From IMG/VR virus record IMGVR_UViG_3300049157_000080, positions 1 through 20,632 of that record: 20,632 nt of DNA; one strand, 5' to 3'. This document shows positions 15,937 through 20,632 of the stretch, one piece after another (the first letter of the stretch is position 1; the number at the start of each line of letters is the position of its first letter). Both the position numbers and the translations under genes were made by a program. The notes beneath the pieces are model-generated. The model was not told the DNA's origin. It saw only the letters and a list, made by a program, of their open reading frames with translations, and ran no database searches. This DNA comes from a virus.

Positions 15937-15981
15937 ACCTGCCCTATCTACGCTCGGCCGCAACCCTGCTTTCTTCCACTA
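15937..15981 (-). other. amber codon and in-frame 14-codon continuation of the portal/MuF gene
   Basis: TAG (15981-15979) follows HRAK. Reading on in the same frame gives WKKAGLRPSVDRAG before TGA (15936-15934). MuF-type minor head domains that I recall carry a C-x-x-C...LNGQ-x-H-R-x-x-x-W-x-x-x-G-x-x-P stretch here, so the residues after the stop look like the natural continuation. A nonsense mutation, amber suppression or readthrough would all fit. The usual second Cys-containing part is not visible downstream in this frame. Confidence 0.5.
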
Positions 15982-17970
15982 CTTGGCCCGATGGCGCTGA
16001 CCCTTTAACCGATGACAGGTAGAACAACTTTCCTCGCCATCATCCCCCGCGAACTCCAACATCTCGTTTTCGTTCGCGGACATCAAGCCCGCGTCATAAA
16101 AGGGCTTTATGGACTTATTCCACCACAGTAGTGATTTGTGAGTCGCGGCGCTGTCACTGATTCCATCACCTTTGAACAGCGTCGCAGCGAAGGCGCTTAC
16201 ATACGCCGATTGCGCTTTTATCATCTGTGCGATGGCTTGCTGATCATCATCGTCCGCTCCCCCCCCTATTAGCCCGCCATCGACAAGCCCGTCGATATAC
16301 GCTTGTCGTCCATGGCGTTCGATGATATGACGCATGAGGGTGGTGAAGCGATTGTGATTGATTGTGCCGGTGCGCGCTTCTGCAATGATGTCTTCCAGTG
16401 CCATCTCAAAATTTAAACGTGTAGCCTGGATGGCTTTGTCACAAGCCAGTCTGCTTTTGGCGGCTTGATATATGTCCTCAATGTCAGTGTTTTCTTCGAG
16501 CGCTTTCTGTATATGATGAACCACATCTGCACGCAAAACCACAAAATCAAACGCTCTGACTGGTGGGCTTTTTGCCTTTCTCACCCATTTACGCCAGGCA
16601 GCCAACTCTGCCTGCGCGCTCTTGTCTACCTGCGCGGTAGAGGCTTGGCCTGGCTCTGCCATCACTACGTCATCAGTGATGGCAGCACCTAATTCGCCGC
16701 GGCGCACCACCACCACCCCCGACGGCACCAGGCGCACGTCTAATTCCGCCTCCTCTTCTTCTGTCATCACGATGCCCAGCCGGTGGTTGTACTGCCTCAC
16801 CGTGATGGCCCCCACTTCCAGATCCGCCCTGGCGGCTGCTTGTTTGTCTAGGTGTGCTTGCGTGACACGCGATGACCATTGACCCTCGTCGAATTTGAAA
16901 TAGGTATCTCCACCAGGATCGAAAAAGGGCATCAGGTGTAGGTTGACCACATCTTCAATGCCACGCGCATCAGGCAATACATTGAGTGCAACCCAAGCAG
17001 CATAAGCATCCTGCCCCTCTTTGTAGCGCGTATCGCCCATATCGCCGGTGACATTGGCCGGCACATTTAGAACCTTGTGCACCTTTTTGTTGATGTCTTC
17101 GCTGATGCTGGGGACAGGGCCATAGCCCTGCTGCGTGGGGAAATCGACGTGTACCCCGTAGGGCAAATAAATGTTGCTATAACTCTCGCTGGGGCTGTTG
17201 CGCTGGCTTTCCATCCTACGGATGAGATGGTCTATCTGCGCCGTATCGATATAGCCATCCCCCTCTGGACGCGGGCTGACGACCGCCCCCACTTTCATGC
17301 CATTTTTGAAATACGCTTTTATTGAGTTTCTAATTGTTCTATCTATGTTCAGATTGTCTATCAAGATCTCAACCGGTGACTGCCCCTCCAATTCCTTCAG
17401 CAGACTAGGCATATAATCATATACGATCTCTTCAGCTGTGAACGACTGCATGCCCCCCTGTCCGTTGTAGCGATAGCCCTGGATGGTGCCCGTCGGGGCT
17501 ATGATCTGCATCGCTAACGGGTTGTACCACTCCAAGCCCTCTGCTTTGCCCAACATATTTTTCACAGGTGCTAAAAAAGCTTTGCCCGTCACCAGTTTGC
17601 AGTAGTACCAAATGTGAAACAATGTGAATTTGTTTTTGATGTGGAAAGCTTGCAAAGCGTGCGCCAGCGCCGGTGAAGCCTGGCCCTTGCCACGCGTCCC
17701 TTTTTTCCAGAGGATCTCATCGTCATCCTGATAGGTGTCACTTTGCATGCGTCGTATTTCCCAGTTAAAGCTATTCAATGCCCGCAAGCGTGCTTGCAAA
17801 GCTGCATATACTTCCTCTACGCCAGCCGCGACCTGCGCAGCCCCCCGATCACCTGCCGCATACTGCCCGTCCTGACTTCTCGCCTGACCGCCTGCCAAGG
17901 CGTCATAAAGCGGGTAGCTGGTTTTCTGGGCCTGCTTTTTGCTTTTAAACAATGATCTAAATTTAAACAA
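15979..17970 (-). CDS. portal protein fused to a MuF-like minor head domain
   Basis: A 663-residue protein. Residues about 40-400 fit an HK97-type portal (NPLAMQIIAPTG, FTAEEIVYDYMPS, VPANVTGDMGDTRYKEGQ, then LLPD-like NVLPDARGIEDVVNLHL). The portal forms the dodecameric DNA entry ring and terminase docking site. Residues about 470-663 are an added helical domain ending SLLWWNKSIKPFYDAGLM and CSTCHRLKGQRHRAK (Cys649, Cys652), typical of the C-terminus of Mu gpF/SPP1 gp7-like minor head proteins. The frame begins with TTG at 17970, overlapping the terminase stop by 8 bases, with no clear ribosome site, so coupling is likely. It stops with TAG inside the conserved C-terminal motif (see neighbouring entry), leaving an unpaired CxxC knuckle. 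Confidence 0.85.
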   Translation of the reverse strand: MFKFRSLFKSKKQAQKTSYPLYDALAGGQARSQDGQYAAGDRGAAQVAAGVEEVYAALQARLRALNSFNWEIRRMQSDTYQDDDEILWKKGTRGKGQASPALAHALQAFHIKNKFTLFHIWYYCKLVTGKAFLAPVKNMLGKAEGLEWYNPLAMQIIAPTGTIQGYRYNGQGGMQSFTAEEIVYDYMPSLLKELEGQSPVEILIDNLNIDRTIRNSIKAYFKNGMKVGAVVSPRPEGDGYIDTAQIDHLIRRMESQRNSPSESYSNIYLPYGVHVDFPTQQGYGPVPSISEDINKKVHKVLNVPANVTGDMGDTRYKEGQDAYAAWVALNVLPDARGIEDVVNLHLMPFFDPGGDTYFKFDEGQWSSRVTQAHLDKQAAARADLEVGAITVRQYNHRLGIVMTEEEEAELDVRLVPSGVVVVRRGELGAAITDDVVMAEPGQASTAQVDKSAQAELAAWRKWVRKAKSPPVRAFDFVVLRADVVHHIQKALEENTDIEDIYQAAKSRLACDKAIQATRLNFEMALEDIIAEARTGTINHNRFTTLMRHIIERHGRQAYIDGLVDGGLIGGGADDDDQQAIAQMIKAQSAYVSAFAATLFKGDGISDSAATHKSLLWWNKSIKPFYDAGLMSANENEMLEFAGDDGEESCSTCHRLKGQRHRAK

Positions 17971-19267
17971 TTCTAATGGGCCCCATTCTTTTGCGCCTGG
18001 TCGCGTACCACGCTAATGCCCGTGCAATCACGGTATCATCATGCGCGCCCGCCGGCGCGCTATATCGATACCCGCCTGATGCTAGACGCTCAATGCCATA
18101 CGCGATCATCTCGTGCCGGGCGTTTTCATCGTTAATCAGTTGTATATCTGCACTCTCAACAGCCAGCGCTAGTGCCTCAATCAAAGGTCGCTTGCTGCTG
18201 GCTGTCATCTGAAAGCCACGCACCGGTAGCCCTGAATCACTGAGTTGCTCCACGAGAGGGCCACCCATACTGTTTAACTCCGCCCAGATGGTGAGTGGTT
18301 GCCATTTCTCCGCCAATTTTTGTAGTCGCCCCTTCTGGAATGTCCAGCTAATTTGGTTGAAGCGGTCGATGACCACCTCTTGCTTTGTGCTGCTATCGAT
18401 CACGCTAATGGCTGTGAAGTCTTTTGCTTTGCCCCAATCGACCCCCATTACATAGACGTGCGTATCGTCGTATTCAGCGTTCGCAGGTGCTGTGTGTGCA
18501 GCAGTGACTTGGCGAAATACCGCCCCGCTATCATCAACAAACTCAGCTAAATATTCTTCCCTGAACGTTTGCTCTGACGTCTCATTCTTTATATGCTCAA
18601 TTTCGCCCGCATCGATGTAGGGATTGTCGTAACTGGTAAAGTGATAGCCTTGCCAGTCTTCTGCCAGTGGATCGATGGCATGGCTATACAAATCGTGAAA
18701 CCAGTTCTTACCCCGGGGGGTGCTCAAAAACAAGGCCGACCCTTTGTTAAACAACAGCATCGGCCTGACGATAGCTGGCCATACTTCTGGGTGCATGATG
18801 GCAGCCTCATCCAGGATCACGTAGTCCAACCCTTCCCCGCGCAGGGTGTTATGATTGTGGGTGCTGCGTACTGCCAGGTAGCCACCAAAAAGCTGGATGC
18901 TGCGCTGGCTTTCGCTGATTTCCACCATGTCCGCCGGCAGAGGGCGCAAGGCGCGCTTGAGCGTTGCCCAAGTGCGTTCTGACATCACATAGGTCGGGCT
19001 GAGCCACCACACACGCTGGCCGGCCAAAAGGTGCTCGATGCTTTTGTTTTCGCCAATCGTCGATTTGCCAAAGCGTCGCCCACACGCTGCCACCACGTAG
19101 CGCGCAGCGCTATTGGAAATTGTCTTCTGATTGGGGTGTAGTTTGACTAAGCCTGACCCGTGAATCAAATCCGCAAAGCGCTTCTCACGCGTCTCCGCTT
19201 TGGCTTGCGCTAATGCTGCCCGGTACAACCAGTCCTGCTTGGGCAAATAGTTGATTGGCAAGGTCAT
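17963..19267 (-). CDS. terL: terminase large subunit (packaging ATPase and nuclease)
   Basis: A 434-residue motor protein that pumps DNA into the prohead and cuts concatemers. ATPase domain: Walker A GRRFGKST (63-70), Walker B YVILDEAA (149-156, with Asp153 and catalytic Glu154), and coupling motif LSTPRGKNW (181-189). RNase H-like nuclease: Asp277 in GVDWGK, Glu330 in IWAELNSMG, and Asp410/411 in GAHDDTVIA. All key residues are present and the length is normal for the class. The N-terminus overlaps terS by 83 bases in another frame. Start choice: the ATG (19267-19265) touches its AGGAG ribosome site with no spacing, while an in-frame TTG two codons on (19261-19259) has 6 bases of spacing and may be the true start. 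Confidence 0.96.
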   Translation of the reverse strand: MTLPINYLPKQDWLYRAALAQAKAETREKRFADLIHGSGLVKLHPNQKTISNSAARYVVAACGRRFGKSTIGENKSIEHLLAGQRVWWLSPTYVMSERTWATLKRALRPLPADMVEISESQRSIQLFGGYLAVRSTHNHNTLRGEGLDYVILDEAAIMHPEVWPAIVRPMLLFNKGSALFLSTPRGKNWFHDLYSHAIDPLAEDWQGYHFTSYDNPYIDAGEIEHIKNETSEQTFREEYLAEFVDDSGAVFRQVTAAHTAPANAEYDDTHVYVMGVDWGKAKDFTAISVIDSSTKQEVVIDRFNQISWTFQKGRLQKLAEKWQPLTIWAELNSMGGPLVEQLSDSGLPVRGFQMTASSKRPLIEALALAVESADIQLINDENARHEMIAYGIERLASGGYRYSAPAGAHDDTVIARALAWYATRRKRMGPIRIV

Positions 19268-19844
19268 CTCCTAGCTGCAACGCTAATGGCTCAAAAGCAA
19301 TCTCGCCATTTTTGATGGCTGCTATTGCTTCGTCTTGCCAGGTTTCGATTTTGAGTTTGTCTGTGAACAGCGCGTGTATTTTCCCCAGGTAGTACAGTGC
19401 TTTCTGAGCGTCATGCAATTCAATTTCAAGAATGAGCTGCTCTTCTTCGTCATGTGTGATGGTGATCTGCTTGAACTTTCTGATTAGGTGCGTTGACCCT
19501 AGTTCCTTTGCTTTTTTGATGTCTAGCGTCATCGTCACAGGGTCAAGTACATCAGTGATATCACCCATCGCCTGACGTGTTAATCGATAGACAATTTCCT
19601 GCGGGTGCATGCTGTCGCGCTGCATCAACTGCGCAACCGCTTCCTTGATTTCGGGTTTCCTCAGCAAATCGAACCCAATACTATATGCTGTCTTGGGTGA
19701 GTAGCCAGCATCTTTTGCGGCTTGTGTTGCATTCAACGACTGCATGTAACACGATACGAATTTGCGTTGCTTTGCTTTTAGCTTGTCGATCAATAATGGC
19801 TCTGCTATCGCTGCCTCCTGGTGCTCGTTTTCTATCCAAATCAA
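19185..19844 (-). CDS. terS: terminase small subunit
   Basis: A 219-residue DNA-recognition subunit of the packaging motor. Residues about 19-70 carry the family signature: KLKAKQRKFV, then LNATQAAKDAGYSP (38-51) and KTAYSIGFDLLRKPEI (51-66), a helix-turn-helix characteristic of the Terminase_2/P27-like small subunits. The C-terminal part is helical, for ring formation and contact with the large subunit. The frame starts at TTG 19844, which overlaps the TGA of a short upstream ORF (TTGA). A later TTG (codon 18) would give MIDKLKAKQRKF and is possible. An AGGAGG lies within codons 9-11, upstream of that second TTG but 20 bases away. Placement before terL is standard. Family confident, exact start not. 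Confidence 0.9.
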   Translation of the reverse strand: MIWIENEHQEAAIAEPLLIDKLKAKQRKFVSCYMQSLNATQAAKDAGYSPKTAYSIGFDLLRKPEIKEAVAQLMQRDSMHPQEIVYRLTRQAMGDITDVLDPVTMTLDIKKAKELGSTHLIRKFKQITITHDEEEQLILEIELHDAQKALYYLGKIHALFTDKLKIETWQDEAIAAIKNGEIAFEPLALQLGDDLANQLFAQAGLVVPGSISASQSGDA

Positions 19845-19882
19845 AAACGCCCATAGCGTGCGCAGGGGGCGTCTACCACCAT
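19841..19882 (-). CDS. possible 13-residue leader peptide coupled to terS
   Basis: ATG at 19882 with GGGGAG three bases upstream opens MVVDAPCARYGRF and stops at TGA 19843-19841, which overlaps the TTG start of terS. The same frame is open back to the TGA of the zinc-ribbon gene (19942-19940) with reasonable composition (KYIEFFIEFLDKHKNGE). It may therefore be a coupling mini-ORF or the remnant of an earlier C-terminus of that gene. No known function. Confidence 0.3.
   Translation of the reverse strand: MVVDAPCARYGRF
19843..19872 (-). terminator. terminator-like hairpin overlapping the terS start
   Basis: On the minus strand ACGCCC (19872-19867) pairs with GGGCGT (19852-19847) across a 14-base loop, followed by TTTT (19846-19843). 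The T-run runs into the TTG start of terS. Stem and tract are short, so termination would be weak; it could also hide the terS start until the upstream mini-ORF is translated. Confidence 0.35.
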
Positions 19883-19908
19883 TGTCTCCCCGTTTTTATG
19901 CTTGTCAA
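19881..19908 (-). promoter_or_regulatory. possible sigma70-type promoter before terS
   Basis: TTGACA (19908-19903), a perfect -35 match, is followed after 16 bases by GACAAT (19886-19881), a 4 of 6 match to the -10 box. Transcription would begin near 19874, just before terS. The spacing is one base short of optimal, and the boxes overlap the ribosome site of the mini-ORF. A chance match is quite possible. Confidence 0.25.
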
Positions 19909-19939
19909 GAAATTCGATGAAAAACTCAATGTACTTAAA

Positions 19940-20428
19940 TCAAGCCGTTTTTTGCTGCTCATAGCGTATCTGATCTGATTTTCGTTTGCATTTGATACAC
20001 ACTGATTTAAAACCCGTTTTCATTTTGCCATCGCCATGGAAATGATCGTGCGTTAGTGGTTTGTGTTTTTGACATTCAAGACACGTTTGACCAATAGCGT
20101 CATGGCGAGGCTTGATTTCGATGTTGAAATTTATGGGTGTGATCTGGCGAAGCTGTGGGATGTCTATATCCCTAATGTCGCTATCGGGAAACCAGCCATG
20201 GCGAGCATTGAACATTGCCCAATATTCAACCAAACGGTGTTCCCGACGACACTGCTCATAGGTGCCGGCATCCCAACGGTCCACCTGGTTGCCCTCTGCA
20301 TCTGTCGTCCAGCGCTTTAGAACCCGTTTTGGCGGCCGTTCTTTTTTGCGGACGATAGTACCCAGTGACCAGGCAATACGGTGTGGCATGCCAGTATATT
20401 TTGTGTTGTTAATCATGTAGATATGCAC
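19940..20428 (-). CDS. zinc-ribbon protein next to the terminase, function unknown
   Basis: A 162-residue basic protein. The C-terminus has four Cys in two pairs, TCLEC (Cys116, Cys119) and CIKC (Cys144, Cys147), around KPLTHDHFHGDGKMKTGF. The pattern C-x2-C...KPL...F...G-x-x-S-x-C-x2-C-x-R fits a zinc ribbon common in small phage proteins. The central DHFH also recalls endonuclease VII/HNH sites (DHxH...C-x2-C-N), but the Asn that normally follows the last Cys is replaced by Lys, so nuclease activity is doubtful. HNH proteins often sit beside terminases and help packaging. The first start is GTG 20428 with AAGGG about 9 bases upstream; an ATG lies four codons later at 20416. The frame stays open for 32 codons after its TGA. 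Confidence 0.65.
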   Translation of the reverse strand: MHIYMINNTKYTGMPHRIAWSLGTIVRKKERPPKRVLKRWTTDAEGNQVDRWDAGTYEQCRREHRLVEYWAMFNARHGWFPDSDIRDIDIPQLRQITPINFNIEIKPRHDAIGQTCLECQKHKPLTHDHFHGDGKMKTGFKSVCIKCKRKSDQIRYEQQKTA

Positions 20429-20457
20429 GATGTTTGGCCCTTTTTATGATCCGCTAC

Positions 20458-20577
20458 CTACAGTGAATCACAAAACGCGCCAGCTGTCAGTTTGGCTACC
20501 GTCAAAGCTGATAAGTGCTCACGACTAAATTTGAGGACGATGCGGATTTTGCTTTTTGAACGCCCACCCCCCCTGCC
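20458..20577 (-). pseudogene. possible C-terminal remnant of an upstream gene
   Basis: A 39-codon frame between two TAG codons (20580-20578 and 20460-20458). The last 32 residues read like protein (KIRIVLKFSREHLSALTVAK and an Ala/Gly-rich end), while the first six derive from the G-run. There is no ATG or GTG start, and no ribosome site. It may be the 3' end of a gene broken by the G-rich repeat, or chance. Confidence 0.25.
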
Positions 20578-20628
20578 CTACCGGGCTATTTACCCCTGGT
20601 GGGGGCGGTAGGGTGGGGCAGGGGGGGG
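20563..20628. repeat. G/C-rich imperfect inverted repeat with G-quadruplex potential on both strands
   Basis: The left arm 20563-20582 (CCCACCCCCCCTGCCCTACC) and right arm 20607-20628 are complementary apart from about a four-base insertion in the right arm. On the plus strand 20601-20628 contains four G-runs of three or more (5, 3, 4 and 8) with loops of 1-5 bases. On the minus strand 20577-20562 contains GGG-CA-GGG-G-GGG-T-GGG. Both satisfy the usual G-quadruplex pattern. It lies upstream of the whole late block, at the window edge. Confidence 0.65.
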
Positions 20629-20632
20629 TAGG

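Noticed and set aside
351-15981. Whole-genome stop-codon reassignment (TAG as sense)
   Set aside because: About 5700 codons of long genes contain no in-frame TAG, and two genes end in TAG, so a standard code is the better explanation; only local recoding is kept as a possibility.
19784-19842. ATG-started frame (from about 19855) overlapping the terS N-terminus in another frame
   Set aside because: It has no homology-like content, ends quickly at TAG, and conflicts with the clear terS helix-turn-helix frame.

Overview
This window reads as the late structural block of a tailed double-stranded DNA bacteriophage or prophage with a long non-contractile (siphovirus-type) tail. Every convincing gene lies on the minus strand, so the block is transcribed from right to left. 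Genes are tightly packed, and many stops and starts overlap (ATGA, GTGA or TTGA junctions at about 354, 2023, 5661, 6110, 11958, 13569 and 19844), as expected of one long translationally coupled operon. Base composition is roughly balanced. Shine-Dalgarno sites such as AAGGAGG point to a bacterial host, but nothing here identifies its taxon. I saw no tRNA, integrase, lysis gene, CRISPR array or insertion sequence.

Layout in transcription order. 20632-20429: a G/C-rich inverted repeat and a possible gene remnant. 20428-19940: a small zinc-ribbon protein. 19844-17963: the DNA packaging motor (small and large terminase). 17970-15979: portal fused to a MuF-like minor head domain. 15902-13566: one polyprotein carrying head protease, scaffold segment and HK97-fold major capsid. 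13569-11440: head-tail joining and tail-completion proteins. 11419-10538: tail tube. 10534-9825: tail assembly chaperone pair, probably joined by a -1 frameshift. 9712-9311: an unexpected two-helix membrane protein with a SHOCT-like tail. 9253-6107: tape measure. 6110-5658: Dit-position tail-tip protein. 5661-2020: a very large tail hub/tip protein with a PKD-like domain. 2023-1: tail-tip and fibre proteins, the last running off the left edge.

Together the genes build a capsid, fill it and attach a flexible tail whose length is set by the 1048-residue tape measure (about 150-160 nm by the usual 0.15 nm per residue). The genome-scale context (lysis, replication, integration) lies outside the window.

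The most interesting points concern expression and architecture rather than a new enzyme: (1) the portal/MuF gene is cut by an amber codon inside what I recognise as its conserved C-terminal motif; (2) a strong internal ribosome site inside the protease-capsid gene would make capsid subunits without protease; (3) a terminator-like hairpin sits exactly between the Shine-Dalgarno site and the start of the tape measure; (4) a membrane-protein cassette with its own flanking repeats and hairpin is inserted between the tail chaperones and the tape measure; (5) a G-quadruplex-capable inverted repeat closes the right edge. Product names rest on motif reading, gene order and length; no database search was run.
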